This document shows, in pieces, positions 8,875 to 18,134 of a stretch of DNA of 64,000 nucleotides. Position 1 is the first letter of the stretch. The number at the start of each line of letters is the position of its first letter. A program made the position numbers and the translations under genes. Under the pieces are notes generated by a model that saw nothing but the letters and a program-made list of their open reading frames with translations, was not told where the DNA came from and searched no databases. The DNA is taken from NCBI RefSeq assembly GCF_023716865.1, contig NZ_CP092417.1, positions 660,001 to 724,000 of the forward strand. The letters run 5' to 3'. This DNA is from Endozoicomonas sp. SCSIO W0465. GTDB lineage: Bacteria; Pseudomonadota; Gammaproteobacteria; Pseudomonadales; Endozoicomonadaceae.

Positions 8875-9693
8875 TTATGACCAGCTGCGGTAAAAGTGAT
8901 GAACCGGACCGTGGCCAGAACCGATGTTCAGATCATCGGCGTGGGCAATGGCTCCGGAAATATACTCTTTGGCAGACCTGACGGCGTCCGTCAAAGGGTA
9001 ATCCCTGGCCAGCAAAGCGGTTACAGCAGACGACAATGTACAGCCTGTGCCGTGGGTATTCCGGGTTACTACCCATGATGATTCGAGCTGGTGCAGGGTC
9101 TTACCGTCATGGAACAGATCAACAGCCTTGTTGTTGCCACCGTCTGAGGAAAGGTGACCACCTTTGAGCAATACGGCACTGGCTCCCAGATCCATCAACG
9201 GATCAACCATGGCGATCATGGTGGCCAGTGACTCCGGGCGCGGACAATTCAAAAGAACCGCCGCTTCCGGCAGGTTGGGCGTGATCAGTGTGGCTTTGGG
9301 AATCAGCTTGCGACGCAGGTTATCAATGGCCGCTTCCTGAAGCAGAACATCACCGCTGGTGGCCACCATGACCGGGTCAACCACCAGATATTTCAGCGGG
9401 TAATCACTGACAGCGCGGGCAACCGTATCAATCACTTCTGGCTGGCTCAGCATGCCCACCTTGGCGGCAGAGACCGTCAGGTCGGCAAAGACAGAGTCCA
9501 GCTGCTCACGGACAAAGGCGGGTGAGATGTCAAAAATACCCTGAACACCCAGCGTGTTCTGTGCGGTCAGCGCAGTGATCACACTGCAGCCGTAGGCACC
9601 AAGGGCTGAGAAGGTTTTCAGGTCTGCCTGAATGCCGGCACCACCACCACTGTCAGAACCGGCAATGGTCAATGCGATTGGTGTCGAAGACAT
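8875..9693 (-). CDS. thiD: Hydroxymethylpyrimidine/phosphomethylpyrimidine kinase
   Basis: 272 residues from the ATG at 9693. This start is preferred because GGAGAGG precedes it and the protein then begins MSSTPIALTIAGSDS, as ThiD proteins do; an upstream in-frame ATG at 9804 would add 37 atypical residues. Ribokinase-fold motifs: AGSDSGGGAGIQADLKTF, ALTAQNTLGVQG, DPVMVATSGD and the anion-hole segment NTHGTGCTLSSA. It phosphorylates HMP and HMP-P for thiamine synthesis. First gene of the operon, ~190 nt downstream of the TPP riboswitch. A salvaged pyrimidine brought in by ThiXYZ would feed this enzyme. Confidence 0.95.
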   Translation of the reverse strand: MSSTPIALTIAGSDSGGGAGIQADLKTFSALGAYGCSVITALTAQNTLGVQGIFDISPAFVREQLDSVFADLTVSAAKVGMLSQPEVIDTVARAVSDYPLKYLVVDPVMVATSGDVLLQEAAIDNLRRKLIPKATLITPNLPEAAVLLNCPRPESLATMIAMVDPLMDLGASAVLLKGGHLSSDGGNNKAVDLFHDGKTLHQLESSWVVTRNTHGTGCTLSSAVTALLARDYPLTDAVRSAKEYISGAIAHADDLNIGSGHGPVHHFYRSWS

Positions 9694-9881
9694 AAGCTCG
9701 CGCCTCTCCACAAGAGAAACTCCATCGGTCATCATTGGGACTGGCGGGAAAAGAGGGTGAGGCGTTGGGTTAAACTCTGGTTCCTGTCGAGAATATTGCG
9801 CCATGCCGGGGCAATCAAAGGCATTGCATAACAGGCTTGCACGGAGGTCAGTACATCAGCGTTTTATCAGCTCTCAGGCCC

Positions 9882-9975
9882 GTCGGTTTCCTACGCCAGC
9901 ATTATCTGGTTCAGGTTCTATGGGTCTATCTCAGTTCTGCCTTGCATTGCAGGATGGCAGAACACCCCAACCAAC
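9882..9975 (-). promoter_or_regulatory. TPP (THI) riboswitch upstream of thiD
   Basis: Minus-strand sequence contains the conserved THI-box elements in order: GGGGTG (9968-9963), CTGAGA followed by ACCC, GAACCTGA, and GATAATGCTGGCGTAGGAAA. GTTGGTT and AACCGAC can pair as the closing P1 stem. It should repress thiDZXY when thiamine pyrophosphate is plentiful. No obvious intrinsic terminator lies between it and thiD, so control of translation or Rho is possible. Confidence 0.95.
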
Positions 9976-10033
9976 TCCGGTCGAGTCTATGGGGTTTGCT
10001 ATAAACTGTCCAGTGAGTTGAGTCAATTGACGC

Positions 10034-10816
10034 TTATCCGGCCTTGCGGATTAACCAGAAATACAGAGGGTAAGGCAGGCTTCTCAGAAGCCCGAGGATG
10101 GCGGCGAAAATACGGGGGAATCGAATTTCGAACTGGCGCCCCTTCATCCCTTTGACAATCAATTCCGCAGCCTTATCCACCTCCATCAGAAAGGGCATGG
10201 GGAATCGGTTCTTGCTGGTGAGTGGGGTTTTCACAAACCCCGGGTTGATCACTTTGATATCAATGCCCACGTCAGACAGCTCAGTATTCAGGGATTCTGC
10301 CATATTGATCAGGGCCGCCTTGCTCGCGCCATAGCCCGCTGCTCTGGGCAGCCCACGATAACCTGCCAGAGATGCATTCATGGCAATGGTTCCTTTGCCT
10401 CGCCCGGTCATATAGGTGATCAATGGCTCAAGGCAGTGGCAAACGCCCATCAGGTTCAGTTCCACCTGTTGACGCACGGCATCACTGGTAAACCCGGTTG
10501 CCGGACTGGGGATATAGGTTCCAGCATTGAGAATGGCCTGATCAATACCACCGTGCTGCGCAATAATCTTGTCTACCGTCATCTTTACCGCAGCTTGATC
10601 CGTAACATCCAGGGGGTAGGGAGCAATACTGCCGGTCAAGTCAGTTGATTGATTGGCCAGTGCTGCCAACCGTTCCACGTTTCGGGCACTGGCTGCGACC
10701 ACCATTCCTGCCCGGGCCATGGCGATGGCAACCGCCTCACCAATGCCCTGACTGGCGCCGGTGATCCAGATGACCGGAGGGTTGGCAGGCGGCGTTAAAT
10801 CGTGGTGAGAATTCAT
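10034..10816 (-). CDS. Short-chain dehydrogenase/reductase of the ECF-regulated operon
   Basis: 260 residues from the ATG at 10816 (GAGG ten bases upstream, 13 bp after the DUF3833 stop). The longer reading from 10879 would overlap that gene and add an atypical Lys-rich leader. Classical SDR: TGASQGIG cofactor loop, LNAGTY (NAG motif), catalytic Ser in MNASLAG, and YGASK (Tyr/Lys). A C-terminal hydrophobic helix (ILGLLRSLPYPLYFWLI) could anchor it to the membrane. Last gene of the five-gene lipid-modification operon. The substrate is unknown, probably a lipid or a product of the preceding FAD enzyme. Confidence 0.87.
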   Translation of the reverse strand: MNSHHDLTPPANPPVIWITGASQGIGEAVAIAMARAGMVVAASARNVERLAALANQSTDLTGSIAPYPLDVTDQAAVKMTVDKIIAQHGGIDQAILNAGTYIPSPATGFTSDAVRQQVELNLMGVCHCLEPLITYMTGRGKGTIAMNASLAGYRGLPRAAGYGASKAALINMAESLNTELSDVGIDIKVINPGFVKTPLTSKNRFPMPFLMEVDKAAELIVKGMKGRQFEIRFPRIFAAILGLLRSLPYPLYFWLIRKAG

Positions 10817-10829
10817 GTCTGCACAGCCT

Positions 10830-11429
10830 CTATTGCTTTTCGTCAGCGGCTTTTTCTGGGGTTGCTTTTGCAAAAGCAACGGTCAGGGTGCCGAGCTTAA
10901 TACCCCATTTGCTCATGGTCGCAATATTCAGTAACACGCCATCTTCCTGCAGGAACATCCAGTCATCAAAGGTAACCACCCACTCCCGGCCACGGATGGG
11001 CAGCCGCATCTGGTATTTGAAATTAAAGGCATTACCGGCACTTTGCCCAATGGCATGACCAACGATATCTCCGGCGGTTCCCTGGTAGTGTCCGTCACTG
11101 AGCATTTTGACCTTCCAGATACGTTTTGATTCGGTACCGTCTGAATAGATGAAATCCTCATTCAAAGTCAGCACATCGTCTTTTACTTCACCGATCATCA
11201 GTACTTTAAAGCGCTGTTGTACATTGCCAAACCGGTCCTGAAACATGCCCCAGGCAACGGTTTCTCCGGCAAAGTATTGTTCAATTTTCAGGCTTGGTTC
11301 GCTGCCTGCATAATCTTCAATATTCATGGTCGAGCACCCCGTCAGCATAATCGTCATCATAAATAGCAGGGTCAGGAGTCGCTCTCGTCCTGACTTCCGA
11401 TCTTTAATTGTTGTTAACGTGACTGACAT
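10830..11429 (-). CDS. DUF3833 family lipoprotein
   Basis: 199 residues from the ATG at 11429, chosen for the GGAGGC ribosome binding site; the ORF extends upstream to 11483 in frame with the overlapping gene. A signal peptide ends in the lipobox LTGC, so it is a lipoprotein. The mature part matches the DUF3833 pattern (EQYFAGETVAWGMFQDRFG, FIYSDGTESKRIWKV, a WVVTFDDWMFLQ strand). The 5' end overlaps the cfa gene by 16 bp. DUF3833 genes are regularly found with cfa, DUF1365 and FAD oxidoreductase genes; the biochemical role is unknown. Confidence 0.85.
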   Translation of the reverse strand: MSVTLTTIKDRKSGRERLLTLLFMMTIMLTGCSTMNIEDYAGSEPSLKIEQYFAGETVAWGMFQDRFGNVQQRFKVLMIGEVKDDVLTLNEDFIYSDGTESKRIWKVKMLSDGHYQGTAGDIVGHAIGQSAGNAFNFKYQMRLPIRGREWVVTFDDWMFLQEDGVLLNIATMSKWGIKLGTLTVAFAKATPEKAADEKQ

Positions 11430-12721
11430 GACATTGCCTCCACGGGCTCTACAGACACCGGTTTGCTCAGCTTGTAGAGACAAACATCAATACTCTTGAA
11501 TTGAAAACCGGTAGCGCAGTAATCCAGGTAGAACTGCCACATCCGTTTAAATCGTTGATCAAATCCGAGTTTTTCAATGGTGGGCCAGGCGGTAAGGAAA
11601 TGCCGTTTCCACTCACCCAGGGTTTTTGCATAGTCAAGCCCGAAGGAAAGCCTGTTGGTGATGGCTAACCCGGCTTTGCTGGTTTGCTCTTTCATTACCC
11701 TGTCACTGGGCAGCATACCTCCCGGGAAGATGTAACGCTGGATAAAATCGACACCACGGCGATACGCCTCAAAGCGGGCGTTATCAATCAGGATGGCCTG
11801 GATAACCGCAGAACCTCCGGGTTTCAAACTGTTGTAGATTTTTTCAAAATACGTTGGCCAGAGCTCTTCACCGACCGCCTCAATCATTTCGATGGAGACG
11901 ATGTGGTCAAACTGCCCATGGATATCCCGGTAATCCGTGAGACTGAATTGGTGGGACCGGTTGTCAGGCAGCGGTTCTGTGCGAGTGTCTTTGTCAACGT
12001 CTTGGTAAACGTCTTGGTGAGCGCGCTGTGCATAAGCCAGCTGTTCTTTTGACAGTGTGATCCCATGGTAAGCGCCATTATGTCTCTGGCTCAGTGTGCG
12101 GGCAAAGCCTCCCCAGCCACAGCCTATTTCAAGAACGGAACTTCCCGGACGCAGCTCAAGCCAATCGACAATGGTGTTGTATTTATTACTCTGCGCCGTT
12201 TCCAGGTCCTCATGCTCCTCAAGATAAAGGGCACTTGAATAGGTCATGGACGCATCAAGCCATTGCCGATAAAAGTCATTGCCCAGGTCATAATGGGCGG
12301 CAATATTGCGACGGCTGCCAGAGCAGCTGTTACGACGCAACCTGTGCAACAACCGGTTGAACGTATTGCTGAGCCAGTTGGATGCCATCACGCCCTGCAG
12401 GTTGTCCTCATTGACCATTGCCCAGTCGGTCAGTGCTCTCAGATCCGGGGTGCTCCAGTCACCGTTGATGTAGGACTCTGACCAGCCCAGTAATCCCTGG
12501 CTGCTTTGCTGGATTAAACCCACTGGATTATGGATCTGCAGGCAGGGAATGGGGGTGCCTGACTTGAACTGCCCAACCATCACGCCTTCATTGCCATCAA
12601 TACGCAGCTCTATTCTGCTCACCCCGGCCTTGATCAGACGTTTTTCCAGCCAGGAAAGGACTTTTCTCAGGGCAGGGAACAGCGGCTTGGCGGTTATTTC
12701 CGTGGAGCTGGTTGAGTTCAT
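11414..12721 (-). CDS. cfa: Cyclopropane-fatty-acyl-phospholipid synthase family methyltransferase
   Basis: 435 residues from the ATG at 12721, which overlaps the DUF1365 stop by 4 bp (ATGA) and follows GGGGGAAAAACAG. SAM-binding motif VLEIGCGWGGFA, bicarbonate/active-site region ITLSKEQLAYAQ, YFPGGMLPS-like segment YIFPGGMLPS, and YCATGFQ near the end. It methylenates or methylates unsaturated acyl chains of membrane phospholipids. In Rhodobacter sphaeroides the equivalent cfaA operon belongs to the RpoE/ChrR singlet-oxygen regulon. The middle carries a threefold 12-bp in-frame repeat (11987-12022) giving DVYQDVDKD, in a loop between motifs. Confidence 0.93.
   Translation of the reverse strand: MNSTSSTEITAKPLFPALRKVLSWLEKRLIKAGVSRIELRIDGNEGVMVGQFKSGTPIPCLQIHNPVGLIQQSSQGLLGWSESYINGDWSTPDLRALTDWAMVNEDNLQGVMASNWLSNTFNRLLHRLRRNSCSGSRRNIAAHYDLGNDFYRQWLDASMTYSSALYLEEHEDLETAQSNKYNTIVDWLELRPGSSVLEIGCGWGGFARTLSQRHNGAYHGITLSKEQLAYAQRAHQDVYQDVDKDTRTEPLPDNRSHQFSLTDYRDIHGQFDHIVSIEMIEAVGEELWPTYFEKIYNSLKPGGSAVIQAILIDNARFEAYRRGVDFIQRYIFPGGMLPSDRVMKEQTSKAGLAITNRLSFGLDYAKTLGEWKRHFLTAWPTIEKLGFDQRFKRMWQFYLDYCATGFQFKSIDVCLYKLSKPVSVEPVEAMSCQSR
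11987..12022. repeat. 12-bp tandem repeat x3 inside cfa
   Basis: Units GTCTTTGTCAAC, GTCTTGGTAAAC and GTCTTGGTGAGC in succession, in frame. Confidence 0.8.
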
Positions 12722-13587
12722 CTGTTTTTCCCCCTGTTCGCTGCATTTTTTTCTTTTGCTATGGGCATTTCTGCCCGGCTGTGACTGAAAAAGAAATTTC
12801 TGGGCGTATGCGTGTGAATGGCTATGCCCTTGAGCCATAGCCGCAGGGCTTCCCAATGGATAGCAGCTATAACTTTCAGGGTTTGCAGTGGCAGCAGCAT
12901 GGTCTGTTTTACGATAAAGCCATCGCTGATGGGTTGGCGAAGACCTTTGAAGACGGCAGTGAACAGCTTGCCATGGTTGTTATTCAGATTGATGCCAAGG
13001 GTGACATACTCTTCTGGCGGCCGTGTACGAAAATGGTAATAGCAATCCATGGGAAAGAAGGGGGACACATGCAGTGCTTTGTCAGCCTGCTGTTGAACCA
13101 CATGCTGCTTAACCATTTGCTTTTTATGATCTATCGTCTGGTGATCGTCTGGCTGGTCTTCCGGTCCGACAGCTGCCACATAGGCGTGTCTTTCCCCGAA
13201 GGTATTACTGACTTCATAGACGATCGCTGTCAACCGCTGGTCCCGATAGCAAAAGTACACCGCCAATGGATTAAAGGTGTAGCCAAACATCCGTGGGTAA
13301 CAAAGCAGACTGATGTTGTCCGGTGTTTCAATGCTGTGGTCTTGCAGCAACTGGTTAATCTGTTCCTGCAATGGTGTATCTGAACCATCGCCATGGTCAC
13401 GGGGGTAAAACGACACCACATTAAAACGGTTGATGGAAAACAGGGTCAGCCGTTTATCCAGCGCATCCATGTCATCCAGATCCAGTAACCAGGAGGCAAC
13501 ACGATAAGAGAAGCGATGCTTTTTCGGTTTGAACCGGTGGTGCATCAATTGGCCCACATAGATAGAACAACCAGGGTAAGACTCCAT
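12718..13587 (-). CDS. DUF1365 family protein
   Basis: 289 residues. DUF1365 hallmarks: IYVGQLMHHRFKPKKHRFSY at the N-terminus, LLCYPRMFGYTFNPLAVYFC, and VSPFFPMDCYYHFR. Family members accompany cfa-type methyltransferases and FAD amine-oxidase-like proteins, and are thought to act in fatty-acid modification (furan or cyclopropane fatty acids). Its start lies 2 bp after the FAD oxidoreductase stop, and its stop overlaps the cfa start. The C-terminal ~30 residues are Lys/Arg-rich and may be a poorly conserved tail. Confidence 0.9.
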   Translation of the reverse strand: MESYPGCSIYVGQLMHHRFKPKKHRFSYRVASWLLDLDDMDALDKRLTLFSINRFNVVSFYPRDHGDGSDTPLQEQINQLLQDHSIETPDNISLLCYPRMFGYTFNPLAVYFCYRDQRLTAIVYEVSNTFGERHAYVAAVGPEDQPDDHQTIDHKKQMVKQHVVQQQADKALHVSPFFPMDCYYHFRTRPPEEYVTLGINLNNNHGKLFTAVFKGLRQPISDGFIVKQTMLLPLQTLKVIAAIHWEALRLWLKGIAIHTHTPRNFFFSHSRAEMPIAKEKNAANRGKNR

Positions 13588-13589
13588 TC

Positions 13590-15035
13590 TCAGGATTCCT
13601 GCTTTTGAGGTTCAGACGATGCCAGTTGGGTGTTGGAGAAGTCGGGGCCAAAAAAACTGTGTCCAAAAAGATCCGGACGGTGAAGTCGGTCATTTTCTCC
13701 CTTAACCTGCCAGGGTCGGCGAATGCCACCAAGGCTTTCCGCAACAGCAAGGCCGGATTGTAGCCCATCTTCATGGAAGCCATAGCCCATCCAGGCACCA
13801 CAATACCAGGTCCGGTTTCTGCCTTGGAGCTCCCAGAGTCTTTGTTGCGCTTCAATAGCGTCACGATTGAATACCGGATGGTCATAAAGATAGCAGCCAT
13901 GAATCAGATCAGTGGCAGGCTCTTGTTCAGGATTCAAAGTGACAAACAGTGGGGGACCGTCGAGGTGCTGCAGGTTATTCATCCAGTAAGTGATCGCAGG
14001 ACCATGCTCCTGGTCTTTTTCTTTTTTAGTGGAACCAAGATAGTTCCAGCTGGCCCAGGCCTTTTTGTTCTCAGGCATCAACTGCTCATCACTGTGCAAC
14101 AGCGCTTTATTCCGTTGGAAAGTGAAGGCTCCCAGCAAGTGCTGTTCAAATTCATCGGGCTCGGACAGTAAATTCAACGATGTGTCCGCATGACAGGCCA
14201 TAACCACATGGTCAAAGTTCCAGTCTTTACCCTGGAAATCGGTCAATTGAACCCGGTCAGGGAAGCGCTTGACCTTCCTGATGCAACGGTTAGTGAGTGC
14301 AGATGCGCCCAGCTCATCAATAATACGCTGGACATATTCACGACTGCCGCCTTTTACCGTCTGCCACTGTGGACGATCCGACAACTGAAGCAGGCCATGA
14401 TTTGAGCAGAAGCGCAGAAAGGCCAGGGCAGGGTAGTCGAGCATTTTGTCCGCAGGTGTTGACCAGATGGCGGCGCCCATGGGAATAAGATGGTCATGGA
14501 TAAACCGTTGGCTGAAACGTTCACGATGCAACAGCTGGCCAAGGGTCAACGAGGCATCAATGCCTTTTTCATGCCCAAGGCTGCTTTTATGCTCAAGGCT
14601 GCCTTTATGCTCAAGGCTGCCCAGCCATTTATCACTGTTGCGATAAAAACGCAGAATATCAGCCAGCATCAACCAGAACCCCGGACGTAACAGGTTTTTC
14701 TTCTGTGCGAATAATCCCGATAAATCAGTGCCGGCATACTCTGTAGCCCCATTATTAAGCGATACAGAAAATGACATATCCGTAGGGACAAAAGGCACCT
14801 GCAGGTGTTTGAAAAAAGCAATCAGATTGGGATAAGTTTTTTCATTAAACACAATAAATCCGGTGTCTACAGGAGTTGGCTCCTTATCACCAACAGAGAC
14901 GGTATGACTATGTCCTCCAAAGCGGTCGTCCTTCTCAAATAGGGTAACGTTGTGCTGCCTGGACAGTAACCAGGCACAGGATAGACCGCTAATACCGGAA
15001 CCAACGACAGCTATATTCATTCCTTTAGTAGACAC
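13590..15035 (-). CDS. NAD(P)/FAD-dependent amine-oxidase-like oxidoreductase
   Basis: 481 residues from a GTG at 15035, which has GGGAG eight bases upstream; an ATG at 15020 lacks properly spaced SD. FAD-binding GSGISGLSCAWLLS near residue 12, then LFEKDDRFGGHSHTV, DTGFIVFNEKTYPNL, and a C-terminal GYGFHEDGLQSGLAVAES FAD motif. This family heads the cfa/DUF1365/DUF3833 operon in ChrR-type regulons and is implicated in desaturating or oxidising acyl chains. First gene of the operon, behind an ECF-type promoter. A loop near residue 140-155 carries a short tandem repeat (SLEHK units). Confidence 0.88.
   Translation of the reverse strand: MSTKGMNIAVVGSGISGLSCAWLLSRQHNVTLFEKDDRFGGHSHTVSVGDKEPTPVDTGFIVFNEKTYPNLIAFFKHLQVPFVPTDMSFSVSLNNGATEYAGTDLSGLFAQKKNLLRPGFWLMLADILRFYRNSDKWLGSLEHKGSLEHKSSLGHEKGIDASLTLGQLLHRERFSQRFIHDHLIPMGAAIWSTPADKMLDYPALAFLRFCSNHGLLQLSDRPQWQTVKGGSREYVQRIIDELGASALTNRCIRKVKRFPDRVQLTDFQGKDWNFDHVVMACHADTSLNLLSEPDEFEQHLLGAFTFQRNKALLHSDEQLMPENKKAWASWNYLGSTKKEKDQEHGPAITYWMNNLQHLDGPPLFVTLNPEQEPATDLIHGCYLYDHPVFNRDAIEAQQRLWELQGRNRTWYCGAWMGYGFHEDGLQSGLAVAESLGGIRRPWQVKGENDRLHRPDLFGHSFFGPDFSNTQLASSEPQKQES
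14576..14621. repeat. 18-bp tandem repeat (~2.5 units) inside the FAD oxidoreductase gene
   Basis: Unit CAAGGCTGCCTTTATGCT repeated, in frame, giving SLEHKG/SLEHKS/SLGHEKG in the protein. Confidence 0.85.
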
Positions 15036-15152
15036 AAGTGAGGCTCCCTGTTGCTTTTATTAGCTATTGAAAGACCTGAAAAAGACATTTTGAGGAAGAT
15101 GCCCTACGAACACAAAGGTCTTTATTAAAGCAGTTAAGTACTGTTAAGAGCA

Positions 15153-15180
15153 ATTACGCACAGAGTGGCATAATGGTTCA
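15153..15180 (-). promoter_or_regulatory. Candidate ECF-sigma promoter of the FAD-DUF1365-cfa operon
   Basis: Minus strand: TGAACC (15180-15175), 16 bases, then CGTAAT (15158-15153). The same layout, AGATCC-N16-CGTATA, precedes the sigma gene. From memory, the R. sphaeroides RpoE consensus is TGATCC with a TAAGA-like -10 about 18 bases away, which both would fit. TGAACC is also one arm of the perfect inverted repeat GGTTCA-4-TGAACC (15175-15190). Confidence 0.55.
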
Positions 15181-15229
15181 CCAATGAACCTTACCCATCA
15201 AAGATCAGGATGGCAGCGCTTCTGAAACA

Positions 15230-17857
15230 TTACCTGTTTTCTGGCCAGTCATGTTGGATACCTGCCAGGCTGCATAGCTTTTTGGCCTGCTCATATTTGC
15301 CCATAACCTCCCAGAGCCTTACCAATGCCAGATCGATAATGTGCTTGCCGGAGGGTTTGCACAGCTCAGCCTCTGGCATGCCCGGTGTCTTCTGGCTCAT
15401 GGCCAGCAGCAGCTGTTCGGCCAGTCCATTTTTGCCGATGACCTGCCAGTACCTTGCCAGATCGATATCGTACTTGCCGGAGGGTTTGCACAGCTCAGCC
15501 TCGGGCATGTCGGGTGTCTTCTTGCCCATGGCCAGCAGCAACTTTTCAGCAGGCCCGGTTTTGCCCATGATCTCCCAGTGCCTTACCAGATCGATATCGT
15601 ACTTGCCGGAGGGTTTGCACAGCTCGGCCTCGGGCATGTCCGGTGTCTTTTTGCCCATGGCCAGCAGCAACTTTTCGGCCGGTTCATCTTTACCCATGAT
15701 CTCCCAGAGTCTTACCAGTGCCAGATCGATATCCTGTTGGCCAGAGGGTTTGCACAGCCCGGCCTCGGGCATGTCGGGTGTCTTGCTGGTCATGGCCAGT
15801 AACAGCTTTTCGGCCGGCCCGGTTTTGCCCATGTCCTCCCAGAGCACGGCCAGTGCCAGATCGATATCCTGTTGGCCGGAGGGTTTGCACAGCCCGGCCT
15901 CGGGCATGTCGGGTGTCTTGCTGGTCATGGCCAGTAACAGCTTTTCGGCCGGCCCGGTTTTGCCCATGTCCTCCCAGAGCATGGCCAGTGCCAGATCGAT
16001 ATAGTGCTGGCCGGAGGGTTTGCACAGTGCGGCCACGGGCATGTCTGGCGTCTTTCTGCTCATGGCCAGCAACAGCTTTTCGGCCAGCTCATTTTTGCCT
16101 ATGGTCTGCCAGTGCCTTGCCAGTGCCAGATCGATATCGTGCTTACCGAAGGGTTTGCACAGCCCGGCCTCGGGCATGTCGGGTGTCTTCCTGCTCATGG
16201 CCAGCAGCAACTTTTCGGCCTGCTCGTTTTTACCCCTGGCCTGCCAGAACCTTGCCAGATCGAGATCAAGCCTGCCGGATGGCTTGCACAGTTCGGCCCC
16301 GGGCATGTCGGGTGTCTTCCTGCTCATGGCCAGCAGCAGTTTTTCGGCCGGGTCATTTTTGCCCATGCCCCCCCAGAGTCTGACCAGTGCCAGATCGGTA
16401 TCGGGTTTTCCGGAAGGAGTGCACAGCCTGGCTTCAGGCATGCCCGGTGTCTTCCTGCTCATGGCCAGCAGCAGCTTTTCGGCCAACTCATTTTTACCCA
16501 TGGCCTGCCAGAGTCTGACCAGTGCCATATCCATTTTGTGCTTGCCACAGGGTTTGCACAGTTCGACCTCGGGCATGTCGGGTGTCTTCCTGATCATGGC
16601 CAGCAGCAATTTTTCGGCTGACTCATTTTTTCCCAGTAACTGCCAGTGCTTTGCCAGATCAATATCGTGCTTGCCAGTAGGTTTACACAGCTCAGCTTCG
16701 GGCATGTCGGGTGTCTTCTTGCTCATCGCCAGCAACAGCTTTTCGGTCGGCCTGTTTTGACCCATAACCTCCCAGATTCTTGCCAGTGCCAGATCGATAT
16801 CGTCCTGCCCGGAGGGTTTGCACAGCTCGGCCTCGGGCATGTCTGCTGTCTTCTTGCTGATGGCCAGCAGCAGCTTTTCGGCTGCCTGATTGTTGCCCAT
16901 CGTCTTCCAGAGTATTGCCAGGGTCAAATCGATATCGTGCTTGCCAGAGGGTCTGCACAGCACGGCACCAGGCATGTTGGGTGTCTTTCCGATCATGGCC
17001 AGTAGGAGTTTTTCGGCCGCCTTGTTTTTGGTCATGACCTGCCAGAGTCTGGCTAACGTGATGTCAAGGTTGTGATGCCCTGAAGGTATTGCCGGATCAA
17101 CAGGATTTCCTCTAAAGGACAATATGATGACTTCTGCATCCATATACTTACGAGCATCGTGTTGATCTTTAATTGCTCTGGCCAACCCCGTGACAACGTT
17201 TACCTGTATATTCTCAGGCAGATGTTCAAGGCAACTTTCATATATTTTTCTGAACTCCATCTCAGCCCGGTGCGGAAATGTTCTAAGTAAGTCATACGCT
17301 CTGCGTATTACCCCACCCGATTCAGTAAATTCAGCAGGAGTTGCCGTTTGACTTGAGACACTATGAAATCGGTGTGGGTCTTGAATGGAAAAATGCTGAG
17401 GCTGAACCGGAACACAGTCCGGTAGTGGTTGGTAAGCAGCAAAATAATATGGATCAGCAAATGCACCTTGCGCCACTGACAGCGTTTGTTGTGGATAGTA
17501 ATACGCTGTTGGATCCCGGGACTGACTGTATAAATAAACCGGCATACTGCTCCCTGGTTGGGGTTGGTACAAAGCAACGCGGTGTCCCGCAAATACGTTT
17601 TGCCCCAATGGAACGGCATAGGAAAAATGGTGATCCTCCGTTGGTATCGGGGACGGATTGGATAAATACACCAGCGTACTGCAGATTGGTTGGAGTTGGT
17701 ACCAGGCGATACTATATCCAGCGAATAAGATTTGCCCTGCAGGCACAGCCTGAGAAGAATAGAAATCTTGCGCTTGAACCTGAGTCTGATGGTTGCAATA
17801 CACTGGTGCAATGGCTGAGTTATGATGGCTGTTAGCAGAGTTGTCTGTGGGAAGCAT
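15230..17857 (-). CDS. Long helical (TPR-like) tandem-repeat protein
   Basis: 875 residues. The N-terminal ~150 are Tyr/Pro/Gln-rich and contain about three degenerate ~40-residue repeats (VPAGQ...FAGYS...YQ). Residues ~170-255 form a helical linker. From ~258 to the end run fourteen units of 45 or 43 residues with the core DLALxRLWxxMGKNExAEKLLLAM and a KTPDMPEAELCKPSG turn; the last is incomplete. The AE-LLLAM and LW-xMGK helices resemble TPR/Sel1 hairpins but the unit is longer. Units 4, 7, 12 and 13 lack two residues. Units 9 and 10 are nearly identical in DNA, so duplication is recent. No signal peptide is visible. Probably a protein-binding scaffold or effector; partner unknown. Confidence 0.85.
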   Translation of the reverse strand: MLPTDNSANSHHNSAIAPVYCNHQTQVQAQDFYSSQAVPAGQILFAGYSIAWYQLQPICSTLVYLSNPSPIPTEDHHFSYAVPLGQNVFAGHRVALYQPQPGSSMPVYLYSQSRDPTAYYYPQQTLSVAQGAFADPYYFAAYQPLPDCVPVQPQHFSIQDPHRFHSVSSQTATPAEFTESGGVIRRAYDLLRTFPHRAEMEFRKIYESCLEHLPENIQVNVVTGLARAIKDQHDARKYMDAEVIILSFRGNPVDPAIPSGHHNLDITLARLWQVMTKNKAAEKLLLAMIGKTPNMPGAVLCRPSGKHDIDLTLAILWKTMGNNQAAEKLLLAISKKTADMPEAELCKPSGQDDIDLALARIWEVMGQNRPTEKLLLAMSKKTPDMPEAELCKPTGKHDIDLAKHWQLLGKNESAEKLLLAMIRKTPDMPEVELCKPCGKHKMDMALVRLWQAMGKNELAEKLLLAMSRKTPGMPEARLCTPSGKPDTDLALVRLWGGMGKNDPAEKLLLAMSRKTPDMPGAELCKPSGRLDLDLARFWQARGKNEQAEKLLLAMSRKTPDMPEAGLCKPFGKHDIDLALARHWQTIGKNELAEKLLLAMSRKTPDMPVAALCKPSGQHYIDLALAMLWEDMGKTGPAEKLLLAMTSKTPDMPEAGLCKPSGQQDIDLALAVLWEDMGKTGPAEKLLLAMTSKTPDMPEAGLCKPSGQQDIDLALVRLWEIMGKDEPAEKLLLAMGKKTPDMPEAELCKPSGKYDIDLVRHWEIMGKTGPAEKLLLAMGKKTPDMPEAELCKPSGKYDIDLARYWQVIGKNGLAEQLLLAMSQKTPGMPEAELCKPSGKHIIDLALVRLWEVMGKYEQAKKLCSLAGIQHDWPENR

Positions 17858-18134
17858 AGAATGATTGCTACTCTGGCTGACAATGGGAAGATCCCCGGAT
17901 ATATCGGTGTTTTGGTACCTCTGAGAGGGCTATCGCAATGGGTATTCCTGTTATTCCCCAGACTGGCCATGCAACACCTTGTTAATAGATGAGATAAAAA
18001 AATATAAGTTCCGTTATTATTTTTCGAAAAATTATTGGTAAATATGTGAAATATCAAGACAAGAAAAACATCTCCAACAGAAGAAAAATTTTAGGACACA
18101 ACCTTCATTAATGGGGGTATTATGATGGGCAGTG
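17858..18134. other. AT-rich intergenic region between the repeat protein and the sigma gene
   Basis: No coding potential is evident. The region is strongly AT-rich around 17990-18090 and probably contains the divergent promoter of the repeat-protein gene. Confidence 0.35.

Noticed and set aside
9804..10021. Plus-strand ORF over the riboswitch
   Set aside because: It overlaps the TPP riboswitch on the other strand and has no coding features.
15341..17005. Several long plus-strand ORFs opposite the repeat protein
   Set aside because: They are antisense shadows kept open by the periodic, stop-poor repeat sequence; their proteins just mirror the repeat unit.
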